Origin: Lapillicoccus jejuensis
GTDB taxonomy: Bacteria; Actinomycetota; Actinomycetes; Actinomycetales; Dermatophilaceae
DNA: 64,000 nucleotides
Reading direction: 5' to 3'
Assembly (NCBI RefSeq): GCF_006715055.1
Contig: NZ_VFMN01000001.1
Coordinates: 2,604,001-2,668,000, forward strand
Made by a program: the position numbers and the translations under genes. The notes under the pieces were generated by a model. That model ran no database searches. It was not told the origin of the DNA and saw only the letters and a program-made list of their open reading frames with translations. This document shows positions 15,715 to 24,697 of the stretch, in pieces; the stretch's first letter is position 1, and the number at the start of each line of letters is the position of its first letter.

Positions 15715-18147
15715 ATGAGCACCCTGTTCGACGACCTCGGCCTGACCACCCCGGCGACCCCGTCGCCCTCCTCCGCGTCCTCCGCCGCCGAGGTCGACGA
15801 CGCGGGGCTGCCGCTGTGGGCCTCCGCCGACGCGCCCCCGCCCGAGGGGGAGCGGGGCGACGCGCGGGCCCGGGCCGAGGAGCTGCTCGAGGGGCTCAAC
15901 CGGCAGCAGCGCGAAGCCGTCGTCCACGAGGGTCCGCCGCTGCTCATCGTCGCCGGCGCGGGCTCGGGCAAGACCCGCGTCCTCACCCACCGGATCGCCT
16001 GGCTGCTCGGCGCGCGGGGGGCGCGGCCGGGGCAGGTGCTGGCCATCACCTTCACCAACAAGGCCGCCGGCGAGATGAAGGAGCGGGTCGCCGCCCTCGT
16101 CGGGCCGGCCGCCAAGGCGATGTGGGTGATGACCTTCCACTCGGCCTGCGTGCGGATCCTGCGCCGCGAGGCGCAGCGGGTCGGGCTGCGCTCGACCTTC
16201 TCCATCTACGACGCCGCCGACAGCCAGCGGCTGATGACCCTCGTGCTGCGCGACCTCGACCTGGACCCCAAGCGCTACCAGCCGCGGGCCTTCTCGCACG
16301 CCGTGAGCAACCTCAAGAACGAGCTCGTCGACGAGGAGACCTACGCCTCGCGGGTCGCGGCCGAGGGCAGCCACCACGAGCAGCGGATCGCCGAGGCCTA
16401 CACCGCCTACCAGCGGCGGCTGCGGCAGGCCAACGCGCTCGACTTCGACGACCTCATCATGACGACCGTCCACCTGCTGCAGGCCTTCCCGGACGCGGCC
16501 GAGCACTACCGGCGGCGGTTCCGGCACATCCTCGTCGACGAGTACCAGGACACCAACGTCGCGCAGTACCAGCTGGTCAAGGAGCTCGTCGGGCCGGCGC
16601 TGCCCGACGACGCGCCGGCGCACGCGGTGCCGCCGGGGGAGCTGTGCGTCGTCGGTGACGCCGACCAGTCGATCTACGCCTTCCGCGGCGCGACGATCCG
16701 CAACATCGTCGAGTTCGAGCAGGACTACCCCGACGCGCGCACGATCCTGCTCGAGCAGAACTACCGCTCGACGCAGACCATCCTGCGGGCCGCCAACGCG
16801 GTCATCGCCCGCAACCAGAACCGCCGCGACAAGAACCTGTGGACCGACGCCGGCGACGGCGTGAAGATCGTCGGCTACGTCGCCGACAGCGAGCACGACG
16901 AGGCCGCGTTCGTCGCCCGGCAGATCGACCGGCTCGTCGAGTCCGAGGGCGTGCGCCCGAAGGACGTCGCGGTGTTCTACCGGACCAACGCGCAGTCGCG
17001 CGCCTTCGAGGAGGTGCTGGTCCGGGTCGGCCTGCCCTACAAGGTCGTCGGCGGCACCCGCTTCTACGAGCGCAAGGAGATCAAGGACGCGCTGGCGTAC
17101 CTGCGCGTCGTCTCCAACCCGCTCGACACCGTCAACCTGCGCCGGGTCCTCAACACGCCCAAGCGCGGCATCGGCGAGCGCGCCGAGGCGTGCGTGGCCC
17201 AGCTGGCGGACCGGGAGCGGATCCCGTTCGTCGCCGCGCTCGGCCGCGCGGCCGACGCCCCGGGTATCGCGACGCGCTCGGTGACCGCGATCGAGGCGTT
17301 CACGCGGCTGCTCGAGCAGCTGCGGGAGGTGTACGACGCCGGGTCCGGCGTCGCCGGGCTGCTCGAGGCCGTGGTCGAGAAGAGCGGCTACCTCGCCGAG
17401 CTGCGCGGCAGCGCCGACCCCCAGGACGAGAACCGGGTGGAGAACCTCGGCGAGCTCGTCGAGGTGGCGCGCGAGTTCGACGACGAGCGGCTCGAGACGG
17501 GGGAGGAGGCCTCGCTGGAGGACTTCCTCGAGCGCGTCTCGCTCGTCGCCGACGCCGACCAGATCCCCGACGGGGCGCCCGGGGCCGACGGCGGCGTCGT
17601 GACCCTCATGACGCTGCACACCGCGAAGGGCCTGGAGTTCCCCGTCGTCTTCCTCACTGGCATGGAGGACGGGACCTTCCCGCACCTGCGCTCGCTCGGC
17701 GACCCGACCGAGCTCGAGGAGGAGCGCCGGCTCGCGTACGTCGGCATCACCCGGGCCCGCTCGCGGCTGCACCTCTCGAGGGCCGCGGTCCGCTCGGCCT
17801 GGGGCTCGCCGCAGTACAACCCGGCCTCACGCTTCCTCGACGAGATCCCCGAGGCGCTGGTCGACTGGGAGCGCACCGACACGGCGATCGACGCCGTGCG
17901 CACCCGCCGCGCGATGCCGTCGTCGGCGATGTCGTCGCTCGCGGAGCGGCGCGAGGCGAGCCGGGCGAGCAGCCGTCCCGCCGTCCAGGTGGCCCAGGGC
18001 GACCGGGTCACCCACGACTCCTTCGGCCTCGGCACGGTGGTCCGGGTCGAGGGGGAGGGCGACCGGGCCCTGGCCCACGTCGACTTCGGCGCCGACACCG
18101 GCGTCAAGCGGCTGCTGCTGCGCTACGCCCCGCTCGTCAAGCTCTGA
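15715..18147 (+). CDS. pcrA: ATP-dependent DNA helicase PcrA/UvrD
   Basis: 810 residues. Walker A AGAGSGKTR at 80-88, Walker B ILVDEYQDTN near 270, GDADQSIYAFRGA (motif III), LEQNYRST (motif IV), VTLMTLHTAKGLEFPVVF (motif V) and RLAYVGITRARSRLHL (motif VI) are all intact. The C-terminal ~55 residues (VAQGDRVTHDSFGLGTVVRV ... GVKRLLLRYAPLVKL) form the Tudor-like tail that contacts RNA polymerase in PcrA. It unwinds DNA 3'-5' in repair and transcription-coupled processes. The first ~60 residues are acidic and disordered. It is divergent from the sensor kinase gene, and TACCCT (15700-15705) may be its -10 box. Confidence 0.97.
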   Translation: MSTLFDDLGLTTPATPSPSSASSAAEVDDAGLPLWASADAPPPEGERGDARARAEELLEGLNRQQREAVVHEGPPLLIVAGAGSGKTRVLTHRIAWLLGARGARPGQVLAITFTNKAAGEMKERVAALVGPAAKAMWVMTFHSACVRILRREAQRVGLRSTFSIYDAADSQRLMTLVLRDLDLDPKRYQPRAFSHAVSNLKNELVDEETYASRVAAEGSHHEQRIAEAYTAYQRRLRQANALDFDDLIMTTVHLLQAFPDAAEHYRRRFRHILVDEYQDTNVAQYQLVKELVGPALPDDAPAHAVPPGELCVVGDADQSIYAFRGATIRNIVEFEQDYPDARTILLEQNYRSTQTILRAANAVIARNQNRRDKNLWTDAGDGVKIVGYVADSEHDEAAFVARQIDRLVESEGVRPKDVAVFYRTNAQSRAFEEVLVRVGLPYKVVGGTRFYERKEIKDALAYLRVVSNPLDTVNLRRVLNTPKRGIGERAEACVAQLADRERIPFVAALGRAADAPGIATRSVTAIEAFTRLLEQLREVYDAGSGVAGLLEAVVEKSGYLAELRGSADPQDENRVENLGELVEVAREFDDERLETGEEASLEDFLERVSLVADADQIPDGAPGADGGVVTLMTLHTAKGLEFPVVFLTGMEDGTFPHLRSLGDPTELEEERRLAYVGITRARSRLHLSRAAVRSAWGSPQYNPASRFLDEIPEALVDWERTDTAIDAVRTRRAMPSSAMSSLAERREASRASSRPAVQVAQGDRVTHDSFGLGTVVRVEGEGDRALAHVDFGADTGVKRLLLRYAPLVKL

Positions 18148-18193
18148 CCGGGCGGGGTCGTCGGCGGGGCGCCGTACGGGCGCGAGCGGACAT

Positions 18194-18255
18194 GGATCGG
18201 ATCCGGCCCGCTCGGCTCCGTCGGTGACGGGAGCCGAGCGGGCCGGATCCGATTC
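18194..18255. repeat. Dispersed long hairpin, copy 1 (terminator-like)
   Basis: Arms 18198-18219 and 18230-18251 are exact 22-nt reverse complements, and pairing extends to 18194-18255 with one G-U. The loop is 10 nt. It lies 46 nt past the pcrA stop and just before the convergent M23 gene end. The arm sequence (ATCGGATCCGG...CCCGCTCGGCTC) is shared with hairpins at 41328 and 52629. Confidence 0.9.
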
Positions 18256-18273
18256 GCGGGGTGACCCGGAGGG

Positions 18274-19215
18274 TCAGTCGCCGGCGGTCGAGGTGCCGGC
18301 GGTGCCGCGGCCGGGCATGGCGCCGTGCTGGGTGAGCCACGGGATCGGGGGGACGGCACCGTTCTGGGTGTCGTCGCCGCCGAGGTGGATCTCGACGTGC
18401 GAGTGCGGGCCGGTCGAGTGACCGGTGTTGCCGGAGAGCGCGACGACCTGGCCGGGGGTCACGGTGTCGCCCGTGGCGACCTGGAGCCGGCTGTTGTGGG
18501 CGTACCAGGAGATGGTGCCGTCCCAGTACTTGATCTCGACCTTGTTGCCGTAGCCGCCCTCCCAGCCGGCGAGGATCACCGTGCCGCTCGACATCGCCAT
18601 GACGGGGCTGCCGACGGGCACGGCGAAGTCCTGGCCCGGGTGCACCGAGCCCCAGCGCGGTCCGAAGCCGGAGGTCAGCGTGAAGGGCACGGCGATGGGG
18701 GCGACCCACCGGTGCGCGGCGGCCGCGGCCTTGGCGGCGGCGGCCGCCTTGGCCGCCTCGGCGGCCTTCGCCCTCGCTGCGGCGGCGGCCTGCGCCGCCT
18801 GCGCGGCCTGCGCCGCGGCGGCGCGGTCGGCCACGTCGGCGCGGGCCGCGTCGCGGGCGGCGCGGCTGGTCAGCGACCGGCTCTGCGCGGCGAGGGTGGC
18901 GGCCTTGGTCTCGACGGCCTGCTGCCGGGCGGCGGCCTCGGCGGCCCCGACGGACTGCGCCGCGGCGAGGGTGCCGCTCGCGGTGCTGGGGGAGGTCGCG
19001 GCGCCGAGGTGGGCGCCGGTCGTCGTGAGGACGACGGCGGCGGTGGCGACCGTGGGCAGCAGCACGCCGGTGCCCGCGAGGCGGGGCAGCGAGCGGGACG
19101 TCGCCCGGCGGTGCCGTCCGCCCACGCCGGGGACGCCGGCGGTCGGGGACGACTCACGGGCGGCGGTGGGCTCGGACGCGGAGCGGTGCCGCCCCTGGTA
19201 CTTGCTCGTGCTCAC
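18274..19215 (-). CDS. Secreted or membrane-anchored M23 (LytM) peptidase
   Basis: 313 residues from GTG 19215. A basic N-terminal region (~1-45) precedes a hydrophobic stretch (GTGVLLPTVATAAVVLTTTG) that is a signal anchor or signal peptide. An Ala-rich helical segment (~95-175, repeated AAAKAAEAAK) probably forms a coiled coil. The C-terminal M23 domain has the zinc ligands in HPGQDFAVPVG and HSHVEIHLGG. Such enzymes cut peptidoglycan cross-links or act in its remodelling at the cell surface. A good promoter lies ~100 nt upstream. It is convergent with pcrA. Confidence 0.93.
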   Translation of the reverse strand: MSTSKYQGRHRSASEPTAARESSPTAGVPGVGGRHRRATSRSLPRLAGTGVLLPTVATAAVVLTTTGAHLGAATSPSTASGTLAAAQSVGAAEAAARQQAVETKAATLAAQSRSLTSRAARDAARADVADRAAAAQAAQAAQAAAAARAKAAEAAKAAAAAKAAAAAHRWVAPIAVPFTLTSGFGPRWGSVHPGQDFAVPVGSPVMAMSSGTVILAGWEGGYGNKVEIKYWDGTISWYAHNSRLQVATGDTVTPGQVVALSGNTGHSTGPHSHVEIHLGGDDTQNGAVPPIPWLTQHGAMPGRGTAGTSTAGD

Positions 19216-19313
19216 GGAGAACGGAACCTCGGGGTCGGGGGCGTGCGGAACGCTGGACCTCGGGACGATCGCGGACGCGCTCGGGTGGGGTGAGGTCGGC
19301 GGGGAAGAACCTG

Positions 19314-19342
19314 AGCGTACCGTGATCTTTTCGTGACCTCAA
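19314..19342 (-). promoter_or_regulatory. Sigma-70-type promoter of the M23 gene
   Basis: On the minus strand, TTGAGG (19342-19337) and TACGCT (19319-19314) are separated by exactly 17 nt. The predicted start is near 19307, giving a 5' leader of ~90 nt before GTG 19215. Confidence 0.6.
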
Positions 19343-19445
19343 AATGGGTGGCGGAGGTGCCCACCCTGTGGGATACCCGGGGATCGGATGGGTACGGCCG
19401 TCCGCTCCCGTCGCGGGTGGGCCGTAGGCCGCCGCTCGGAGGAGG

Positions 19446-20477
19446 TCAGCAGCCGGGCCGGCGCCCGGACGAGCGGGGCGCGTGCAGCGGCGCCACGGCC
19501 GGCGCGACGGTCGAGCCGTCCTCGTCCAGATGGGCCAGCGCCTCGGAGATGCCGCGCACGACCGCGTCCATGATGGGGATGCTCGTGTGCCCGACGCCGT
19601 GCAGCCGCACGTTGGTGACGTCGAGGTCCGGGTGCTCCAGCGCCGCGGTGCGCTGCGGGAACATCACCTGGTCGAGGTCGGACCAGTAGCACAGGAAGCG
19701 GGTCCGGCAGCCGGCGACGGGGCCGGCCAGCTCGCGCATCAGCGGGCTCCCGGGGCGCAGCTGCCGGGTCAGCGTGGAGGGCCAGCCGTACGCCGTCCAG
19801 GTGCCGGCGTGCGGGCTGCCCAGCGTCACGAGCGTGTGGACGCGCGCGTCGCCGCCCAGCCGCGTGACGTAGTAGCGCGCGATGAGCCCGCCCATGCTGT
19901 GCCCGACGACGTGCAGCCGCTCGTAGCCGGTCTCCTCGCAGATCCGCTCGACCTCCGCGGCGAGCCGGGCGGCGGCGACGCGGACGTCGCCGGTGAGGAT
20001 CGAGTAGTTCATCGTCGACACGCGGCCGAAGCCGCGGCCGCGCAGCCCGCGCCGCAGCAGGGTGAAGACCGAGCGGTTGTCGACGATGCCGTGCACGAGC
20101 ACGATCGGCGTGCCGGCGGCCTCGACGTCGCGCACGTGCAGCCCGCGCTGCACCGGGGGCAGGTGCTCGATCCGGTAGCCGGGGCCCGTGCCGCGCGAGC
20201 GACCCCCGACCAGGCCGAGCGGGTAGATGGCCAGGTGGGTCGAGATCCACATCGTCTCGACGGCGGCGCCGGCCAGCCCTCCGGGGGTCAGCAGCGCGCC
20301 GGCCGCCTCCCCGAGCGCGGTGCGCGAGGTCCGCACCGCGCGGACGGCGCGGGCGACCCCGTCCACCGCCACCCCGACCGGTCCCGGCCGACCGACCCGG
20401 GACCCGGCGTCGTCGACCGCCGCGGCGGGCGCGTCGTCGTCGGCGCGGGCCGCGTCCACGGGTCGAGCGGCGGACAC
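19446..20477 (-). CDS. Alpha/beta-hydrolase, lipase/esterase (PGAP1/LipA-like)
   Basis: 343 residues from GTG 20477. The oxyanion region TPIVLVHGIVDNRSVF precedes the nucleophile elbow GHSMGG with Ser194; the acid is probably Asp in YWSDLDQVM, and the His lies in HGVGHTSIP. The arrangement fits bacterial triacylglycerol lipase-like or esterase proteins acting on acyl esters. The N-terminal ~60 residues are disordered; a weak hydrophobic patch (~60-90) could associate with membrane, but no clean signal peptide is present. Transcribed toward the M23 gene, with a 230-bp gap that holds the latter's own promoter. Confidence 0.88.
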   Translation of the reverse strand: MSAARPVDAARADDDAPAAAVDDAGSRVGRPGPVGVAVDGVARAVRAVRTSRTALGEAAGALLTPGGLAGAAVETMWISTHLAIYPLGLVGGRSRGTGPGYRIEHLPPVQRGLHVRDVEAAGTPIVLVHGIVDNRSVFTLLRRGLRGRGFGRVSTMNYSILTGDVRVAAARLAAEVERICEETGYERLHVVGHSMGGLIARYYVTRLGGDARVHTLVTLGSPHAGTWTAYGWPSTLTRQLRPGSPLMRELAGPVAGCRTRFLCYWSDLDQVMFPQRTAALEHPDLDVTNVRLHGVGHTSIPIMDAVVRGISEALAHLDEDGSTVAPAVAPLHAPRSSGRRPGC

Positions 20478-20973
20478 CTGACCGAGAGTAACCGCGCGGG
20501 CCGCGGCTCACACGCGAACGCGCCGCGGCCGGGACGGTGACGACGGGACGAAGTTGTGCAGCGGGACAGCGCCCGGTGACTGTGTCACCGGCAGGCTCCC
20601 TCAAACAAGGACAAAGCTTGTCAAATACCCAAGATCGTACGGAGCGTGCGCACGTTCCTTGTTAAAGAGTTGGCAAAGACGGTGGGGAAGGCGCCTGGGG
20701 AGGTGGAGCATGGTGAACACGACGTCCGGACGGGTCATCCCCCCAGTGACCTGCACGGACGAGCCGGATGGCTGGTCCGGCTGTGCACCACCTTCCCCGG
20801 GTGGTGAGCGGCACCGCGCCCGACTCTCCCCTGACGGCGCGGGGGTGAAAACCCGCAGCGTCCGAGTGCTGCAGTACGGGGCGGGCCCCATCCCCAGGGC
20901 CCGCCCCCCAGCACGACGCGTCGCCCGGCGCCGTACGGCGTCACCCCAGCCGGCTGCTCTACCCTCTGCCGCC
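20478..20973. promoter_or_regulatory. 496-bp divergent intergenic region with palindrome
   Basis: It separates the lipase gene from the DUF3048 lipoprotein gene. It contains the palindrome CCGGTGAC-TGT-GTCACCGG (20573-20591), a likely repressor site. A less GC-rich stretch (~20600-20680, with AAGCTTGTCAAATACCC and CCTTGTTAAAGAG) may be promoter DNA. An open frame reads through from 20554 into the lipoprotein, but codon use does not support coding before 20974. I recognised no RNA element. Confidence 0.45.
20960..20965 (+). promoter_or_regulatory. -10 box TACCCT for a leaderless lipoprotein transcript
   Basis: TACCCT ends 8 nt before ATG 20974, and no ribosome site lies between. Confidence 0.45.
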
Positions 20974-22044
20974 ATGTCCGCGACGCCCCCCACGCCGAAC
21001 CGCCCGCAGCCGCCCCGCCGCGCCGTCGCCGCCGGGCTGGCCGGTCTCGCCGGGTGGGCCGCCGCCGCCCTCGCCGGCTGCTCGTCCGCGCCGCCCGCCC
21101 CCGTGGCGTCGACGTCGCGGGCCCCGTCCTCCTCCTCGTCGTCGACCAGGCCGGTCCCCGCGACCACCCGCGCGACGACCGCCGCCGCGTCGCCGTACAC
21201 CCGGCTGACCGGCGGTCCGGTCCTCGCGGCGAAGATCGACAACACCTCGGCCTCCCGACCCCGCACGGGGGTGTGGCTCGCCGACGTCGTCTACGTCGAG
21301 CCGGTCGAGGCCGGGCTGACCCGGCTGCTCTGCGTCTGGTCGAGCCGGATGCCGGGCGAGATCGGCCCGGTGCGCTCGGGCCGCGAGACCGACGTCGACC
21401 TGCTCGCCAACTACGGCAAGGTCGCCTTCGCCTTCTCCGGCGGGTCGGCCGCCACCGTCGCGGCGCTCGAGGCCGGCAACCAGGTCGACCTGTCCAACGA
21501 CGCCTCCCCGGTCGGGTTCTACCGGGCCGGCAACCGCCGGGCGCCGTACAACGTCATCGGCCGCACCGCGGCGCTGCTCGCCCGCGCCGGCGGCAGCGTC
21601 CGCCCGGGCGACCCGGGCTTCCGCTTCGGGCCCGCGCCCACCGGGGGCCAGGCCGCGACCCGCGTCGCGACGTCGTGGCAGGCCTCGCGGATCGACCTGG
21701 CGTACGACGCCGCGCGGCACGCCTGGCGCGTCGTCATCGACGGCGTCCCGGACAGCGACGCCGACGGGACGCCGCACTACGCGGGGAGCGTCGTCGTCCA
21801 GCACGTCCCCGTCCGCCAGTCCTCCAACGTCGACGTCAACGGGGTGCACACCCCGCTCGCCACGGTCATCGGCTCGGGCCCCGCCGAGGTGCTGCGCGAC
21901 GGCCGGGTCTGGCGCGGGACCTGGTCGCGGTCCTCGGCCGCCGCCCCGACGAGCTTCCGCGTCGGCGCGCAGGTGATGAGCATGGCCCGCGGGCCGGTCT
22001 GGGTGCTCCTCGTCCCGCAGGGCCAGGCCGTCACCATCGCCTGA
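20974..22044 (+). CDS. DUF3048 (YerB-like) lipoprotein
   Basis: 356 residues. The N-terminus carries a lipoprotein signal with lipobox LAGC (Cys36), followed by a long Ser/Thr/Pro-rich linker to ~75. The DUF3048 part begins AAKIDNTSASRPRTGVWLADVVYVEPVE and includes TRLLCVWSSRMPGEIGPVRSGRETD; it ends with GPVWVLLVPQGQAV. Lipidation would tether it to the outer face of the membrane. The biochemical role of the family is not established. Monocistronic and probably leaderless. Confidence 0.92.
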   Translation: MSATPPTPNRPQPPRRAVAAGLAGLAGWAAAALAGCSSAPPAPVASTSRAPSSSSSSTRPVPATTRATTAAASPYTRLTGGPVLAAKIDNTSASRPRTGVWLADVVYVEPVEAGLTRLLCVWSSRMPGEIGPVRSGRETDVDLLANYGKVAFAFSGGSAATVAALEAGNQVDLSNDASPVGFYRAGNRRAPYNVIGRTAALLARAGGSVRPGDPGFRFGPAPTGGQAATRVATSWQASRIDLAYDAARHAWRVVIDGVPDSDADGTPHYAGSVVVQHVPVRQSSNVDVNGVHTPLATVIGSGPAEVLRDGRVWRGTWSRSSAAAPTSFRVGAQVMSMARGPVWVLLVPQGQAVTIA

Positions 22045-22282
22045 GGGTGCGCGCGAGGGGCCGCTATGAGATTGGTCCCACCGCCCGTGGCCCGGCCGGA
22101 GCCGCCCCGCGCGGGCCGATAGGCTCGCCCGCGGCATCCGGGGGCCACCCTCGGTGCGACGCGGCACGACCGCAGGCGACCACGCCGGACCCGTCACGGG
22201 TCTCCGGGTCGGGGTCCCGGTGGCCGGCCACGGCACGGACCGGCCCCCACCAACCCACTTGTCGACGACAGGACGAGGACCC

Positions 22283-23461
22283 GTGGATCTGTTCGAGTAC
22301 CAAGCGCGTGACATGTTCGAGGCGCACGGGGTTCCCGTGCTCGCCGGTGTCGTCGCGGACACCGTCGAGGGCGTGAGGGCGGCGGCCGAGCAGATCGGCC
22401 CGCGCAGCGGCGGCGTGGTCGTCGTCAAGGCCCAGGTGAAGACCGGCGGCCGCGGCAAGGCCGGCGGCGTCAAGGTCGCCACGAGCCCCGACGAGGCCGC
22501 GGCCGCGGGCGAGGCCATCCTCGGCATGGACATCAAGGGCCACACCGTGCACCGCGTCATGATCGCCCAGGGCGCGAAGATCGCCGAGGAGTACTACTTC
22601 TCGGTCCTGCTCGACCGGGCCAACCGCACCTACCTCGCGATGTGCAGCAAGGAGGGCGGCATGGAGATCGAGCAGCTCGCGGTCGAGCGCCCCGAGGCCC
22701 TCGCGCGCGTCGCCGTCGACCCCAACACGGGCATCGACACCGCCAAGGCCCAGGAGATCGTCGACGCGGCCGGCTTCGACACCGAGACGGGCGCCAAGAT
22801 CGTGCCCGTCCTCGAGCGCCTCTGGGAGGTCTACCGCGACGAGGACGCGACCCTCGTCGAGGTCAACCCGCTCGTCAAGACCGAGGACGGCGAGGTCGTC
22901 GCCCTCGACGGCAAGGTGACGCTCGACGGCAACGCCGACTTCCGGCACACCGAGCACGCCGCCCTCGAGGACAAGGCCGCGGCCGACCCGCTGGAGGCGG
23001 CCGCCGCGGAGAAGGGCCTCAACTACGTCAAGCTCGACGGCTCCGTCGGCATCATCGGCAACGGTGCGGGCCTGGTCATGTCGACCCTCGACGTCGTCGC
23101 CTACGCCGGCGAGCAGGTGCCGGGCCAGCCCAAGCCGGCCAACTTCCTCGACATCGGCGGCGGCGCGAGCGCCGAGGTCATGGCCAACGGCCTGGGGATC
23201 ATCCTCGGCGACCCGCAGGTCAAGGCCGTCTTCGTCAACGTCTTCGGCGGGATCACCGCGTGCGACGAGGTCGCCAAGGGCATCGTCGGGGCGCTCGACA
23301 CCCTCGGTGACGCCGCCACCAAGCCGCTGGTCGTCCGCCTCGACGGCAACAACGTCGAGGAGGGACGCCGGATCCTCGCCGAGCGCGACCACCCGCTCGT
23401 CACGATCGAAGCCACCATGGACGGCGCTGCCGCCAAAGCCGCCGAGCTCGCGGCGAAGTAA
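22283..23461 (+). CDS. sucC: Succinyl-CoA synthetase, beta subunit
   Basis: 392 residues from GTG 22283 ([19 protein letters not shown]), preceded by AGGACGAGGA; the open frame starts earlier but the family begins here. ATP-grasp features are present: [19 protein letters not shown], and [21 protein letters not shown] with the Mg-binding Asn and Asp. The C-terminal CoA-ligase domain has NFLDIGGGA and [14 protein letters not shown]. With SucD it interconverts succinyl-CoA and succinate with nucleotide phosphorylation in the TCA cycle. sucD follows 14 bp downstream. Confidence 0.98.
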   Translation: MDLFEYQARDMFEAHGVPVLAGVVADTVEGVRAAAEQIGPRSGGVVVVKAQVKTGGRGKAGGVKVATSPDEAAAAGEAILGMDIKGHTVHRVMIAQGAKIAEEYYFSVLLDRANRTYLAMCSKEGGMEIEQLAVERPEALARVAVDPNTGIDTAKAQEIVDAAGFDTETGAKIVPVLERLWEVYRDEDATLVEVNPLVKTEDGEVVALDGKVTLDGNADFRHTEHAALEDKAAADPLEAAAAEKGLNYVKLDGSVGIIGNGAGLVMSTLDVVAYAGEQVPGQPKPANFLDIGGGASAEVMANGLGIILGDPQVKAVFVNVFGGITACDEVAKGIVGALDTLGDAATKPLVVRLDGNNVEEGRRILAERDHPLVTIEATMDGAAAKAAELAAK

Positions 23462-23475
23462 GGGGAACTGAAGCA

Positions 23476-24357
23476 ATGGCAATCTTCTTGAACGCTGACT
23501 CCAAGGTCGTCGTCCAGGGCATGACCGGTGCGGTCGGGATGAAGCACACCCGGCTCATGCTCGGCGACGGCACCGCCGTCGTCGGTGGCGTCAACCCGCG
23601 CAAGGCCGGCCAGGCGGTCGACGTCGACGGCACCCGGATCCCGGTCTTCGGCTCGGTGGCGGAGGCCATGGAGGCCACCGGCGCCGACGTGTCGGTCGTC
23701 TTCGTCCCGCCGGCCTTCACCAAGGCCGCGGTCATCGAGGCCATCGACGCCGGCATGCCGCTGGTCGTCGTCATCACCGAGGGCGTCCCGGTCAAGGACT
23801 CCGCGGAGTTCTTCAACTACTCCCTCGGCACGGGCACGCGCATCATCGGCCCCAACTGCCCCGGCCTGATGAGCCCCGGCAAGTCCAACGTCGGCATCAT
23901 CCCCGGCGACATCGCCGGCCCCGGCCGGATCGGCCTGGTCTCCAAGTCGGGCACGCTGACCTACCAGATGATGTACGAGCTGCGGGAGTTCGGCTTCTCC
24001 ACCGCCGTCGGCATCGGGGGCGACCCGATCATCGGCACCACGCACATCGACTGCCTCCAGGCCTTCGAGGACGACCCCGAGACCGACGCCATCGTCATGA
24101 TCGGCGAGATCGGCGGCGACGCCGAGGAGCGGGCGGCGGCGTACATCAAGGAGCACGTGACCAAGCCGGTCGTCGGCTACGTCGCCGGCTTCACCGCCCC
24201 CGAGGGCAAGACGATGGGCCACGCCGGCGCCATCGTCTCCGGCTCGTCCGGCACCGCCGCGGCGAAGAAGGAGGCCCTCGAGGCCGCCGGGGTCAAGGTC
24301 GGCAAGACCCCGTCCGAGACCGCTGCGCTCATGCGGGAGATCATGCAGTCGCGCTGA
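23476..24357 (+). CDS. sucD: Succinyl-CoA synthetase, alpha subunit
   Basis: 293 residues; AGGGGA upstream of the ATG. The CoA-binding domain opens [17 protein letters not shown], with the family motif [11 protein letters not shown] mid-protein. The phosphorylated active-site His is His249 in [18 protein letters not shown]. It carries the phosphohistidine and CoA site of the SucCD enzyme. Cotranscribed with sucC and followed by a strong hairpin terminator. Confidence 0.98.
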   Translation: MAIFLNADSKVVVQGMTGAVGMKHTRLMLGDGTAVVGGVNPRKAGQAVDVDGTRIPVFGSVAEAMEATGADVSVVFVPPAFTKAAVIEAIDAGMPLVVVITEGVPVKDSAEFFNYSLGTGTRIIGPNCPGLMSPGKSNVGIIPGDIAGPGRIGLVSKSGTLTYQMMYELREFGFSTAVGIGGDPIIGTTHIDCLQAFEDDPETDAIVMIGEIGGDAEERAAAYIKEHVTKPVVGYVAGFTAPEGKTMGHAGAIVSGSSGTAAAKKEALEAAGVKVGKTPSETAALMREIMQSR

Positions 24358-24383
24358 GCGCGCTCGCGCACCACAGCACAGGC

Positions 24384-24423
24384 GTGCGCCCCGCCCGGGG
24401 GATCGGTCTCGGGCGGGGCGCAC
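24384..24423 (+). terminator. sucCD hairpin terminator
   Basis: GTGCGCCCCGCCCG (24384-24397) pairs perfectly with CGGGCGGGGCGCAC (24410-24423); the loop is 12 nt. It starts 27 nt after the sucD stop. Confidence 0.9.
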
Positions 24424-24467
24424 TGTCGTCGGACCGGTGGCTCGGGGCCGGATGGTCCGACGACGAC

Positions 24468-24510
24468 GGGGTACGGCGCCCGCGGGGGCGGCGGGCTCGC
24501 GCCGTACCCC
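24468..24510. terminator. Second hairpin, terminator of the convergent glycosyltransferase unit
   Basis: GGGGTACGGCGC (24468-24479) and GCGCCGTACCCC (24499-24510) form a 12-bp stem with a 19-nt GC-rich loop. It lies just beyond the minus-strand stop at 24536. Confidence 0.75.
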
Positions 24511-24535
24511 GCGTCTCAGGGGGTGCTGCGCGGTG

Positions 24536-24697
24536 TCACGGGTTGCTGCGCGAGCGGCGGGCCAGCTGCCACAGGGCCACGCCGACGAAGAGCACGGTGA
24601 CGGCGGCACTGACGACCCAACCGACCTGGAGGGTGACCGCGGCGGCCGGCACGGCGGCCAGGGCGACGGGAGCGGACTGTCCGTACACGGGGTTCAC
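24536..24697 (-). CDS. Small single-helix membrane protein coupled to glycosyltransferase
   Basis: About 50 residues. The frame can begin at GTG 24697, overlapping the glycosyltransferase stop (GTGA), or better at GTG 24688, which has GGGAGGTGA at ideal distance. The sequence is VYGQSAPVALAAVPAAAV, then one long hydrophobic helix (LQVGWVVSAAVTVLFVGVAL) and a basic tail WQLARRSRSNP. There is no recognisable domain. The overlap indicates translation coupled to the glycosyltransferase, suggesting a membrane partner of that enzyme. Two hairpins follow its stop. Confidence 0.65.
   Translation of the reverse strand: MNPVYGQSAPVALAAVPAAAVTLQVGWVVSAAVTVLFVGVALWQLARRSRSNP

Noticed and set aside
19216-19345. 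Cyclic-di-AMP (ydaO) riboswitch before the M23 peptidase gene
   Set aside because: Such riboswitches often precede cell-wall hydrolase genes, but the conserved GGGGA/GGTGAA core elements could not be found in the ~90-nt leader.
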